From positions 1 to 39,377 of the forward strand of contig JAPLES010000064.1 of assembly GCA_026391075.1 (NCBI GenBank): a stretch of DNA of 39,377 nucleotides. Direction: 5' to 3'. The stretch's first letter is position 1, and the number at the start of each line of letters is the position of its first letter. The position numbers and the translations under genes were made by a program. The stretch comes from Bacteroidota bacterium (GTDB taxonomy: Bacteria; Bacteroidota; Bacteroidia; Chitinophagales; LD1). The notes under the pieces were generated by a model. That model did not search any database, was not told the origin of the DNA, and worked only from the letters and a program-made list of their open reading frames with translations. Positions 7,500 through 15,605 of this stretch are shown here, in pieces.

Positions 7500-7987
7500 C
7501 TTGCCTGCCGGTAAGCAAGTTCGTCATACATGTTTTCGATGAAGTAGATAGAGAGTTTATTTTTTACTTCAATTGATTTTTTGATCGAAACAAAAAAATC
7601 AACCAACTTCTTAAAGTCGGCTGGTTTCTGCATGTAGCCATCAGCTCCAAGGCGATAACACTCAATCATATCTTTTTTGTAATCGCTGTTGGTTACAATA
7701 ATTACGGGAGTCATTTCCAAATCCAAATCGGTCTTTATTTTTTCGAGTACTTCTTTGCCACTAACCTTCGGCATATTCAAGTCAAGCAAAACTAAATCAA
7801 ACTTTTTGTCAATGATTTTTGATGTGTCGAGCATCTCACAAGCTTCCTCACCATCATAGGCGTATTCCAATTCAATACAATCACCTAATTCAGCTTCTTT
7901 GATAGCCTCTTGAATTAAACGAACCTCAGCAGGATTATCTTCCACTAAAAATAAACGATAAGGTTGGGTGCGAACAACTGACATCAT
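7496..7987 (-). CDS. Single-domain response regulator (Rcp1/CheY-like)
   Basis: A 163-residue receiver with no output domain. The acidic pair is E16-D17 (LVEDN), the predicted phosphorylated Asp is D69 in LLDLNMP, the switch Thr is T99 in PVIIVTNS, and the conserved Lys is K121 in MQKPAD. The variable alpha4 region DYKKDMIECYRLGADGY matches the Rcp1-like class often partnered with phytochrome or hybrid histidine kinases. No kinase gene lies beside it, so its partner is elsewhere. Two adjacent ATG codons can start it. The gene stands alone, convergent with and overlapping btuD by 4 bases, and followed on the other side by an intergenic region with period-7 repeats. Confidence 0.85.
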   Translation of the reverse strand: MMSVVRTQPYRLFLVEDNPAEVRLIQEAIKEAELGDCIELEYAYDGEEACEMLDTSKIIDKKFDLVLLDLNMPKVSGKEVLEKIKTDLDLEMTPVIIVTNSDYKKDMIECYRLGADGYMQKPADFKKLVDFFVSIKKSIEVKNKLSIYFIENMYDELAYRQAS

Positions 7988-8101
7988 GTTTCTGATTTTG
8001 GTTACACCAAATGTAAATTCAAATTAGGCTCACGGTTCGTGCACTTATAAAACTGTACTTGTTGAAAAGGCGCTGTATAGCTTTTAAAAAGGACACCTTG
8101 A

Positions 8102-8136
8102 GGAATGCTGAATGCGGAACTCTAAATTCAGAATGA
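8102..8136. repeat. Degenerate intergenic heptamer repeat
   Basis: Five units, GGAATGC, TGAATGC, GGAACTC, TAAATTC and AGAATGA, share a (G/A)AATnC-like core. They lie between the response regulator and the terminator of the TlpA-like gene. The period matches the coding heptamers of the cobamide operon. Confidence 0.55.
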
Positions 8137-8144
8137 ATAGAAAC

Positions 8145-8183
8145 AAAAATGCGGAAATGAATCTTTGTATTCACTTCCGCATT
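8145..8183 (-). terminator. Intrinsic terminator of the TlpA/DUF4369 gene
   Basis: Arms at 8148-8162 and 8169-8183 pair over 15 bases with one mismatch around a 6-base loop. On the minus strand the hairpin is followed by TTTTTGTTTC and starts about 20 bases after the stop of the gene ending at 8204. Confidence 0.75.
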
Positions 8184-8203
8184 CAGCTATTCAAATTTCT
8201 GAA

Positions 8204-9691
8204 TTATTCTGTTCCTTCCTGTTTATCATCATCGTTTACTTTCATAAGCGACTTAGGTTTGTAGCTCGGATTTTCCAAATGCAGAATATAATCTTCCACT
8301 TGGTCGGCACTTATTCTTCTTGCCTTAATTACTTTTTCAGAATCGAGAATGTAAATCTGCGGAGTGCTTTGAATATCCCACTCATAACGGAAATTGCTGT
8401 GGCGTTTTGAATCACAAACGTTTGTCCAGTCCAAATTGTTTTTTTGAATAAACTCAATCCAGTCTTTGTAGTTTTCAATTTCCATGATGGCAGGACAGTA
8501 ACCACCTACATCAATTCCCTTCTTTTTTAAATTGTGATACGCTTCTATAAGTACAGGAAGTTCCTTTTTGCAGTGACCGCAATCCGGGTCCCAGAAAGCA
8601 AGAATGGTGTACTTTGCTTTAATGTCCTGTAATGATTTCCATTGCGTTTCGGTTGAATCGGTAGGTAGAATTAAACGCTGTGCTTTTTTGCCAACCAATA
8701 CTGGATCTAATCGTGTAGCGCGGTCGCATATTTTAAACCGTTTTGCAGTATCAATCCATGGTGTAAATTCTTGATTGCAGAAATATTTTTTACCAAAGTG
8801 AACATAGGCCGCATCAAAACCCATGATTTTTGAATTCGCCATTTCATTAAAAACATAAGTGAGGATGTAACGATACAATTCATTCTTCTTATCTGTTTTG
8901 TTGATTAAATCATCACCGGCAACAATAATTGAATCGGGAACTTGCACCACTGTTTGGGTAAAGAAGGTTTTCATTTTGTTATGAAAAACAGGACAACGCA
9001 AGAGCCGCTCGTCTTTCAAATCAACATTATCCCAATAGTGCGCTTTGTAAAAACGCCATTGCCAAGCCGAGTCAACAATTTTTCCGCTTGCATCTCTTGG
9101 TGCATCCGGCACCTCCACATCTTTCATTGCACGAAGTAATTTGCCATAAAACAAATCGGGCGATTTTGTCATCACTGCATTACGTTCTGCTTTTACCTCC
9201 TTGTCAATTTGAACTAACTGCATTCTAAACACTTCTTTATCTTTCGTTTCTTTTGCCGCTTTATAAAGGTTGTTGAGCGAATCGGAAGCTACCTTCATTC
9301 TGCCCAGATATTTCATGTCATCGTAGAACAAAGAATTTTCTACCGAGCCGCTCACTTTAATATGTCCCGTCAAATCGTTGGTATCGGTTTCAAGAATAAA
9401 AACAGATTCGCTGATAATAAATTCGAAGTAACGATTATTGAGTGCCGGAAAAACGGCAAGATAAACTCCACCTGGTAAAGTAGTATCTGCTTTGAGAACA
9501 AGCGTTCCTTTCTTGTCGAATTCAAAAGTGTCTTTTACATACTGCTTGTCTCCATAATAGTTGGCAAGAATCATTTTAGAATTTTCAAGTCCCTTAACCG
9601 AGAGTTTAATGTTCATCGGTTTCGAATTGGTAGCAAAAGATAAGGCTACGGCTAAAACTGCTAGGATAGTAGATGTGATTTTTTTCTTCAT
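8204..9691 (-). CDS. Exported DUF4369/TlpA-type thiol-disulfide protein
   Basis: A 495-residue secreted protein with a signal peptide ending near residue 22. Residues about 28-115 look like the DUF4369 beta domain (MNIKLSVKGLENSKMILAN). A helical middle, probably DUF5106-like, spans about 115-330 and contains SLFYDDMKYLGRM. A C-terminal thioredoxin fold has FWDPDCGHCKKELPVL, with the redox pair C371/C374 and TPQIYILDSE carrying the cis-Pro. The family is abundant in Bacteroidota and is thought to act in the periplasm in disulfide reduction or cytochrome c maturation-like roles; the substrate is unknown. It is monocistronic, with its own terminator hairpin. Confidence 0.82.
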   Translation of the reverse strand: MKKKITSTILAVLAVALSFATNSKPMNIKLSVKGLENSKMILANYYGDKQYVKDTFEFDKKGTLVLKADTTLPGGVYLAVFPALNNRYFEFIISESVFILETDTNDLTGHIKVSGSVENSLFYDDMKYLGRMKVASDSLNNLYKAAKETKDKEVFRMQLVQIDKEVKAERNAVMTKSPDLFYGKLLRAMKDVEVPDAPRDASGKIVDSAWQWRFYKAHYWDNVDLKDERLLRCPVFHNKMKTFFTQTVVQVPDSIIVAGDDLINKTDKKNELYRYILTYVFNEMANSKIMGFDAAYVHFGKKYFCNQEFTPWIDTAKRFKICDRATRLDPVLVGKKAQRLILPTDSTETQWKSLQDIKAKYTILAFWDPDCGHCKKELPVLIEAYHNLKKKGIDVGGYCPAIMEIENYKDWIEFIQKNNLDWTNVCDSKRHSNFRYEWDIQSTPQIYILDSEKVIKARRISADQVEDYILHLENPSYKPKSLMKVNDDDKQEGTE

Positions 9692-9760
9692 AATTTGATT
9701 TTAAACGCTGCCAAAAATATCCGAATTCCTTATAAGTACTGTACCAACTAAGCGCTGTTG

Positions 9761-9782
9761 TCAGTTAAAAAAACTTAACTGA
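9761..9782. other. Perfect 8-bp inverted repeat between divergent genes
   Basis: TCAGTTAA (9761-9768) and TTAACTGA (9775-9782) are separated by six bases in the 288-base gap between the divergent TlpA-like and OmpA-like genes. It could be an operator or a weak hairpin. Nothing else stands out in this gap. Confidence 0.35.
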
Positions 9783-9979
9783 AAATTTTCGGATTAGAGT
9801 TTGCTTCAACACTTAATCTTAGTTACAAAAATCAATGTTTAGTTGCAAGTGCATTTTCCCTTACGCAAAAATTTGATGCTTCGATTGTATCTAATAAAAA
9901 GCATTCCACGTTTTCTGTTGATATTGATGAGCGTGAACTCTGCTATTTTATTTTCCATTTGTAGTATAAAGAATCAATC

Positions 9980-11896
9980 ATGAATAAATTTATTGTTCCC
10001 TTTGTTTTAATGTTTCCGCTTTTTTCTTTTTCGCAAGTAACTACTAAAGAAAATGCCAAAGGGAAAGCCAAAGAATTATTTGATAAAGCCGATAATAGTT
10101 TTGCTTTTGGCAAATTGTTTTTAGCCGATTCGCTTTTGCACGATGCTGTAAAAGAGAAGGATAATTTTATAGATGCCTGGATGCTGCTGGGTCAAATCAA
10201 TTTAGAATATCTCAAAAATTTTGAAGAAGCAAGAAAGGCTTATGAAAAAGTAAAGTTGTTACAAGCCAATTATTTAAGCGATGTAGATTTTCAGTTAGCA
10301 AGGTGTAATATGAATTTGGGAAATTATTCTGCATCTAAAACTTTGCTTACTTCTTTTTTGCATCAGGAAAAATTAGTGGCCACCGAAAGAATTCAAGCAG
10401 AAAAATATTTGACTGATTGCGATTTTTCAACTCAAGCAGTTACACACCCGGTAGATTTTAAACCCACGAATTTAGGCGGTAACGTAAACAGTTCGGCCGA
10501 TGAAAGTATGCCTTCTTTAACTGCCGATGGAAAGTATTTGTATTTCACGCGCCACTTTGGACAAGGCGCTCTTCAGGATGAAGATATTTTCATTTCGCTG
10601 CATACCAGCGCAGGTTTTGCTCCCGCAATAAGTGTGGGTGATATGATAAACACCGAACGGTTTATTGAAGGCGCGCAAAGTATTTCGCCAAGCGGCAAAT
10701 ATTTGTTCTTCACTTCTTCCGATAGACCCGATGGTTTAGGGCGTGCAGATATTTATATAAGCCGAAAGGTGGGTGATATTTGGGAGCGACCAAACAATAT
10801 GGGATCACCCATTAATACAGCCGGTTACGAAACGCAACCTTGCATTAGTGCCGATGGTAAGCAATTATTTTTCTCCGCCATTCGAGCTAACGGAAAAGGT
10901 GGTTGCGATATTTGGGTGAGTTATTTAAATGCCGATGGCACCTGGAATCAACCCGAAAATTTAGGCGATAGCATCAATACACCATTCGATGAAATGCGTC
11001 CGTATATTCATCCCGATGGTAACACGCTTTATTTTTCATCGAACGGATTACCTGGTTTGGGCAACTACGATATTTATGTTAGCCACAAAAATGCAAATGG
11101 TAAATGGGGCACGCCCGAAAACCTTGGTTACCCTATCAACACAGCCGGAGATGAATTAGGAATTTATGTAACTGCCGATGGCGAACATGCATTTTTTGCA
11201 GGCGAGCAAAAAGATAGCAGAGGGCAAATGGATATTTACACGTTTGATATGCCCGCGCATTTGCGTCCCGGCTATACCACGTATGTAAAGGGAAATGTTT
11301 TTGATAATGAAAGCCGCGAACCTGTTCAAGCAAATGTGCACGTATATGATCTGGAAACAGGAAAACTCTTTAGCACTTTTTCAACTGATCGAGTAAACGG
11401 AAATTTTCTTTCTACACTTCCTGCAGGTAGGAATTACGCAATAGAAGTAATGCGCGATGGCTACCTTTTCTTTTCAAAAAATATTTCGTTGAAGGATGTA
11501 AAAGAAGGAACGCCTTTTGAAATTGATATAGCGCTCAGCAAAATTCGAGTAGGAGAGAAGGTTGTGCTCAACAATATTTTTTTCGATTCCGAAAAATTTG
11601 AATTGAAAAAAGAATCCGCTTCGGAACTTTCGATTGTGATGAAGATGTTGGAAAAAAATCCCTCTATGAAAATTGAAATTGGCGGGCATACTGATAACAC
11701 AGGTAGCGATGAGAAAAATAAATCATTATCAGAAAGCCGGGCAAAAAGTGTTTACGAATATTTAGTAAACAAAGGAGTAGCTGCCGAAAGATTAAGCTAC
11801 AAAGGTTATGCAGCATCTAAACCTATTGCGGCTAATAACACGGCAGAAGGCAAATCGAAAAACAGAAGAACAGAGTTTGTAGTGCTGGCTATTTAA
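9980..11896 (+). CDS. TPR-PD40-CRD-OmpA envelope protein, PorE-like
   Basis: A 638-residue exported protein with four regions. After a signal peptide ending near residue 19, TPR-like helices span about 25-145 (ALLHDAVKEKD-like repeats). Five PD40/WD40-like beta-propeller blades follow at about 165-425, with INTAGYETQPCISADGKQL and DIYVS signatures. A carboxypeptidase-regulatory-like beta sandwich occupies about 435-505 (YVKGNVFDNESREPVQANV). A C-terminal OmpA domain (about 525-635) has the peptidoglycan-contact motif GGHTDNTGS and SESRAKSVYEYL. This is the exact domain order of PorE, the T9SS component that links the trans-envelope complex to peptidoglycan, but Bacteroidota carry many paralogues. 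It is not in an operon with other por genes, so the PorE role is only possible. Its 3' end overlaps the convergent sirtuin gene by 4 bases. Confidence 0.85.
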   Translation: MNKFIVPFVLMFPLFSFSQVTTKENAKGKAKELFDKADNSFAFGKLFLADSLLHDAVKEKDNFIDAWMLLGQINLEYLKNFEEARKAYEKVKLLQANYLSDVDFQLARCNMNLGNYSASKTLLTSFLHQEKLVATERIQAEKYLTDCDFSTQAVTHPVDFKPTNLGGNVNSSADESMPSLTADGKYLYFTRHFGQGALQDEDIFISLHTSAGFAPAISVGDMINTERFIEGAQSISPSGKYLFFTSSDRPDGLGRADIYISRKVGDIWERPNNMGSPINTAGYETQPCISADGKQLFFSAIRANGKGGCDIWVSYLNADGTWNQPENLGDSINTPFDEMRPYIHPDGNTLYFSSNGLPGLGNYDIYVSHKNANGKWGTPENLGYPINTAGDELGIYVTADGEHAFFAGEQKDSRGQMDIYTFDMPAHLRPGYTTYVKGNVFDNESREPVQANVHVYDLETGKLFSTFSTDRVNGNFLSTLPAGRNYAIEVMRDGYLFFSKNISLKDVKEGTPFEIDIALSKIRVGEKVVLNNIFFDSEKFELKKESASELSIVMKMLEKNPSMKIEIGGHTDNTGSDEKNKSLSESRAKSVYEYLVNKGVAAERLSYKGYAASKPIAANNTAEGKSKNRRTEFVVLAI

Positions 11897-12582
11897 TTTT
11901 CAGTCAACAAGAGATTGACCAAATAATCTACACCTATCGTAGCTTTTTCATTGATGAATTTTAGGTGAGGAACACGAGGCAGGGGTATATCATTAGCATC
12001 AATCAGCCATTTTGGAATTTCGTAACGGGTATAATTAACTAAACCCGCAGCGGGGTAAACCACCAATGAAGTTCCCACCACAATAAAGATATCTGCATCA
12101 CGAACAATAGGAGCAGCAGTTTCCATCAGCGGTACTGCTTCGCCAAACCAAACAATGTGAGGTCGCAATTGCGCGCCTCTTTCACATACATCACCTTCTA
12201 AAATATCTTTGTTCCAATTGTAAATCAAATTTTCATCCACACAGCTTCGCGCTTTCAAAAGTTCTCCGTGTAAATGAATCACATTTGCAGAGCCAGCACG
12301 TTCGTGTAAATCATCAACGTTTTGCGTTATGACGGTTACATCATATTTTCTTTCGAGTTCAGCTAGCGCAAAGTGCGCGCGATTGGGCTTGCGTTCGAGC
12401 AATTGCTTTCTGCGCTGGTTATAAAAATTCAAAACCAATTGTTGGTTATTATTCCAACCTTCAGTCGAAGCCACATCTTCCACTCTGTGATTTTCCCATA
12501 AGCCGCCAGAGTCGCGAAATGTTTTAATGCCGCTTTCGGCACTAATACCTGCACCCGTAAGCACAACAATTTTAGTTTTCAC
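11893..12582 (-). CDS. cobB: NAD-dependent protein deacylase, sirtuin (CobB-like)
   Basis: A 229-residue Sir2 enzyme that removes acyl groups from lysine using NAD+. GAGIS at 10-14 and FRD near 22-24 bind NAD, QNVD is at 87-90, the catalytic His is H105 in HLHGE, and VVGTSLVVYPAAG near 168-180 closes the Rossmann fold. Y54 and R57 (FYNQRR) match the Tyr-x-x-Arg pair that lets SIRT5/CobB-type sirtuins take succinyl or malonyl groups. Only two cysteines (C114 and C133) appear where many sirtuins have four for zinc, so the zinc site looks degenerate. It lies 44 bases downstream of a small exported-protein gene on the same strand and may be co-transcribed with it. Confidence 0.9.
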   Translation of the reverse strand: MKTKIVVLTGAGISAESGIKTFRDSGGLWENHRVEDVASTEGWNNNQQLVLNFYNQRRKQLLERKPNRAHFALAELERKYDVTVITQNVDDLHERAGSANVIHLHGELLKARSCVDENLIYNWNKDILEGDVCERGAQLRPHIVWFGEAVPLMETAAPIVRDADIFIVVGTSLVVYPAAGLVNYTRYEIPKWLIDANDIPLPRVPHLKFINEKATIGVDYLVNLLLTEN

Positions 12583-12626
12583 AATAAATTTTGGAGAGAT
12601 TAAATTTACGAATAAACAAGAGATGC

Positions 12627-13019
12627 TTATCGCGAACGAACATTCAAATTAGCAGAGGTAAGATAAGTGCCACTACCTGTAAAAACTTTAACACGATAGT
12701 TACCGGGGTCAAACATGACCATCTCTTTCCAGGCAAAATTCCAAGTAGGCAAAACACGTTGTGGCAAACGCGATATCTCTTCTTCGGTACCTTCTTCGCT
12801 TAAATAAAAAACTCTAAAGTCAAGTTTATCAGTGTTGAAATAGTCTTCGGTTTTTAATAGAAATTTAAGCACCCCGCCATCGCCATCTACCATAAACGAA
12901 TTGGAAACCATTTCGGGTTTGCCTTCGCTGTTTACATCCTCACAAAACACTAGTGAATATTGCGCACTGCCTAATTGAGCTATACAGAAAAACACGAAAA
13001 GGAAAAAATATTTTTTCAT
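12627..13019 (-). CDS. Small exported protein of unknown function
   Basis: A 130-residue protein with a clear signal peptide, MKKYFFLFVFFCIAQLGSAQ, and a mature domain of about 110 residues rich in beta-strand patterns (MVDGDGGVLKFLLKTED, FDPGNYRVKVFTGSGTYL). The ending resembles an Ig-like or C2-like sandwich that finishes on a surface strand, with no T9SS sorting motif and no lipobox. I do not recognise the family. It is the first of two minus-strand genes, with the sirtuin 44 bases downstream. A role in the periplasm or at the outer membrane is likely only because of the signal. Confidence 0.75.
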   Translation of the reverse strand: MKKYFFLFVFFCIAQLGSAQYSLVFCEDVNSEGKPEMVSNSFMVDGDGGVLKFLLKTEDYFNTDKLDFRVFYLSEEGTEEEISRLPQRVLPTWNFAWKEMVMFDPGNYRVKVFTGSGTYLTSANLNVRSR

Positions 13020-13210
13020 AGGTCTGTATTTTTATTGATGTCGAAGATAGGTGTGCAAGAAGAAACAATTGTTACTGTTTTCTTCACTTCATTGTTATCG
13101 TTCCATAATAACCTACACCGCTTGCATTTGTTTTACGAGGCAGAACACAAGATGTTCAGCGCCTTATATTTGTTTAGCACTTCTTTATTTCATTTGCGCA
13201 AATCTTTATC

Positions 13211-14293
13211 ATGAAAAAAGTAATTTTTCTTTCCTCTTTGATTTGTCTTTGGTTAATATGCTGCAAGCACAAGAACCTATCTGCTACTGTTGCTGTTTCT
13301 TCAACCGATTCTTCTGCTATTCATTTTGCCAATGAAAAACATTTGAAAAATGTAAAGCAATTGAGTTTTGGAGGAGAAAATGCAGAAGCCTATTTCAGTT
13401 TTGATGATTTGAAGTTGACCTTTCAGCATACCGATAAACCACATGGGTTAATGTGTGATCAAATTTTTTGTTTGAATCTGCAAGATTCTTCAAAACATTT
13501 AATAAGCACCGGAAAAGGGCGAACTACCTGTTCGTTTTTCTTGCCTGGCGATACACAAATACTTTATGCTTCTACGCATTTGCATTCAGATTCTTGTCCC
13601 GCAGAACCTGCTCATGTGCATGGTAAATATCTTTGGCCCATTTATGCTGATTACGAAATTTTTATTGCCGATTTGAAAGGAAACATTGTAAAACAGTTGA
13701 CCAAGAATAAATTCTACGATGCCGAAGCGGTAGTTTCGCCAAAGGGAAATAAAATACTTTTTACCAGCGACCGAAGTGGCGATTTGGAACTATATACCAT
13801 GAACTTAGATGGAAGTAACGTGAAGCAAATTACCAAGGAATTGGGTTACGATGGTGGTGCAAATTTTTCACCTGATGGTTCGCAAATTATTTGGCGGGCA
13901 TCGCATTTTGATACAGACTCTGAACGAGTTGAATACGAAGAGAACTTGAAAAAGCATTTGGTTTCGCCAATGAAAATGGAATTGTTTATTGCCAATAGCG
14001 ATGGAACCAACCGCAAGCAGTTGACCAATTTGGGCGGTGCTAACTGGGCTCCCAACTTTTCGCACGATGGCAAAAAAATAATTTTCAGCTCTAATCATAA
14101 ATCAAAAGCAATTCCATTTAATCTGTACTTTGTCAATACCGATGGAACAAATCTGGAACAGTTGACGTACGATAAAGTGTTTGATGCTTTTGCCATGTTT
14201 TCGAACGATGGAAAGAAATTAGTTTGGTGCAGTAACCGAAACAATGGCGGAACGCGGGAGACCAATATTTTTATAGCAGATTGGTTAGACTGA
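13211..14293 (+). CDS. PD40 (TolB-like) beta-propeller lipoprotein
   Basis: A 360-residue protein with a lipoprotein-type signal (LICLWLICCKHK, lipidated Cys at about 17-18). Residues about 50-355 form PD40/WD40-like blades with the repeated pattern SPDGxxIxW or SxDGKKIIFSS: examples are VSPKGNKILFTSDRSGDLEL, FSPDGSQIIWRASHF, FSHDGKKIIFSSNHK and FSNDGKKLVWCSNRN. The fold matches the C-terminal propeller of TolB, but there is no TolB N-terminal domain and no Tol/Pal genes nearby. Proteins like this are common in Bacteroidota and their ligands are mostly unknown. The gene is single, and the 6S-like RNA starts about 130 bases after its stop. Confidence 0.82.
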   Translation: MKKVIFLSSLICLWLICCKHKNLSATVAVSSTDSSAIHFANEKHLKNVKQLSFGGENAEAYFSFDDLKLTFQHTDKPHGLMCDQIFCLNLQDSSKHLISTGKGRTTCSFFLPGDTQILYASTHLHSDSCPAEPAHVHGKYLWPIYADYEIFIADLKGNIVKQLTKNKFYDAEAVVSPKGNKILFTSDRSGDLELYTMNLDGSNVKQITKELGYDGGANFSPDGSQIIWRASHFDTDSERVEYEENLKKHLVSPMKMELFIANSDGTNRKQLTNLGGANWAPNFSHDGKKIIFSSNHKSKAIPFNLYFVNTDGTNLEQLTYDKVFDAFAMFSNDGKKLVWCSNRNNGGTRETNIFIADWLD

Positions 14294-14390
14294 TAAAACA
14301 TGCGATAGAATGTGGAGAAATATTTTTGACCGCCATGCTTCTAAGTTTGAATTCGGTTTCTACATTCACTTCCAGTTCTTTGATAATTCT

Positions 14391-14418
14391 AAAATTCCGA
14401 ATTCTACATTCTGAATTT
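14391..14418. repeat. Degenerate intergenic heptamer repeat upstream of the 6S-like RNA
   Basis: Units AAAATTC, CGAATTC, TACATTC and TGAATTT share an ATTC core every 7 bases. Looser copies go back to about 14349. The tract covers the place where the promoter of the following RNA should be, including TACATTCTG at 14405-14413, a rough match to TAnnTTTG. Confidence 0.5.
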
Positions 14419-14424
14419 TCAAGA

Positions 14425-14640
14425 TACGCCCACACAGACCGATGCGTTAGATGGATAATTATTACAGAACCGGGCTTAAGTTGCAACGTTAATGGCGGGT
14501 CGCAATCATCCCGATAGCAATATCGGGATGGTCTTCGTCCAAAAAACAAGTTAACAGCGAATTACAGCAATGTTGCTAAGCCCAAATCCTGACTTGAGAT
14601 GCGTCTTAACGTCAGCATCTGTGTGGGTTTTTTATTTTTT
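14425..14640 (+). ncRNA. ssrS: Candidate 6S RNA (6S-Flavo-like) with intrinsic terminator
   Basis: A long-range fold is visible by eye. CCCACACAGA (14429-14438) pairs perfectly with TCTGTGTGGG (14618-14627). After a 6x6 internal loop, CGTTAGA (14445-14451) pairs with TCTTAACG (14604-14611) with one bulge. Then comes a symmetric 20x20 open bubble (14452-14471 and 14584-14603), closed by GGGCTTA (14472-14478) with TAAGCCC (14577-14583) and GCAAC (14483-14487) with GTTGC (14572-14576). GTTAA/TTAAC (14488/14551) and a 10-bp apical hairpin (14507-14530) finish it. A T-rich tail, TTTTTTATTTTTT, follows the closing stem, which fixes the strand as plus. A closing stem, large central bubble and apical stem in about 200 bases is the promoter-mimic plan of 6S RNA, which binds housekeeping RNA polymerase. 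Identity is inferred from structure only. A short palindromic repeat could account for the apical hairpin alone, not the rest. Confidence 0.65.
14507..14530. repeat. 10-bp hairpin CATCCCGATA/TATCGGGATG
   Basis: Perfect arms flank a GCAA loop. The sequence resembles the dispersed ATCCCGAT palindromes found in Bacteroidota genomes and here forms the apical hairpin of the 6S-like RNA. Confidence 0.7.
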
Positions 14641-15409
14641 ACAGCAACCTTTTTATAATCTTCAATTGGTGAGAATACTTTTTCAAGCATGCATTATGAA
14701 TGCCAAAGTGATCGAGTTTATCAATACGCACTTTACCCGAGGCATGAATAATTTTATTGTCCTTTAAAATAATTCCTACATGAATTATTTTTCCCTCCTC
14801 GTTATTAAAGAAAGCCAAATCGCCAGGCAACGTTTCCTCAATAAAATTTACAATTGCCCCTTGTTCTGCTTGCTGGTAAGCATCGCGTTTTAATTGAACG
14901 TTCATAAATTTAAAAACCAACTGGGTAAATCCTGAACAATCAATACCAAATGGTGAGCGCCCTCCCCACAAATAGGGAGCATTAAGATAGCGCATAGCTA
15001 CACGTTCTAACAGCGCATTTGTTTTTCCATCGGCCGTAATTGACTGACCGTTGTATATAAATTTCTCTTTGCCAATCTTAAAATTTATGCCATCAAAAAA
15101 AGGTAGGGAACTTCCTGCAACAATGGGCACCGAATCGGAACCTGATGCGGCCGTTCCCGATAACTCCATTGAAATACCACAATTGTTTTCACTAATACTA
15201 CGGAAGTCTTTTTCGATTAATTCATGAAACTGGTTACCGTCTATCCAACCTTGATAACCATCGTAACTACATTCTATCTGCAACCAATTTTTTTGTTCAT
15301 TAATAACCGAAAATGTTTCGCCAAATAAGAGCTGTGAAATCAATTCGCTTTTATGCGAAGGTTCACTTCTAACCGGAATGATACTTAAATGACCTATACC
15401 GTATTTCAT
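14639..15409 (-). CDS. SH3-NlpC/P60 cysteine peptidase (C40 family)
   Basis: A 256-residue peptidoglycan hydrolase. An N-terminal bacterial SH3-like domain covers about 5-65 (VRSEPSHKSELISQLLFGE, GWIDGNQ). A middle linker follows, and the NlpC/P60 catalytic domain covers about 130-250, with C158 in GIDCSGFTQ, H210 in HVGIIL and H222 in HASG. Enzymes of this layout cut gamma-D-Glu/diamino-acid stem peptides, often during muropeptide recycling. No signal peptide is apparent at MKYGIGHLSI, which points to a cytoplasmic recycling role like YkfC, though the start could be further upstream. The stop codon overlaps the last T residues of the 6S-like RNA on the opposite strand, so the two transcripts converge. 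Confidence 0.85.
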   Translation of the reverse strand: MKYGIGHLSIIPVRSEPSHKSELISQLLFGETFSVINEQKNWLQIECSYDGYQGWIDGNQFHELIEKDFRSISENNCGISMELSGTAASGSDSVPIVAGSSLPFFDGINFKIGKEKFIYNGQSITADGKTNALLERVAMRYLNAPYLWGGRSPFGIDCSGFTQLVFKFMNVQLKRDAYQQAEQGAIVNFIEETLPGDLAFFNNEEGKIIHVGIILKDNKIIHASGKVRIDKLDHFGIHNACLKKYSHQLKIIKRLL

Positions 15410-15504
15410 CTATACCGAAAGTAATAACCATTAGCGGTTTTGATTTATCTGATTACTTTTATGTATCTACACTTTTTTGTGGGTATTTCGAAAGTGTATT
15501 TTTT

Positions 15505-15512
15505 TATGTTTG
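15505..15512 (+). promoter_or_regulatory. Candidate -7 box TATGTTTG for the PKD adhesin
   Basis: A perfect match to the Bacteroidota TAnnTTTG element about 94 bases before the adhesin start. A TTTG at 15476-15479 could be the -33 element, but the 25-base spacing is longer than the usual 17-23. Confidence 0.4.
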
Positions 15513-15605
15513 TAATTATTGGAAAACTGCAGCACAATAGTTTGCAACGGAATAAATGTTTTAACGCTCTTTTGTTAGATAACTCAATGAACTAATTTTA
15601 CCCTG

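Noticed and set aside
12591-13335. Plus-strand open frames around the small exported protein gene
   Set aside because: They are shadows of the minus-strand gene and of the PD40 gene, with no signal or domain pattern.
14281-14767. Short open frames across the 6S-like region
   Set aside because: They disagree with each other, cross the RNA stems and the opposite NlpC gene, and have low-quality composition.
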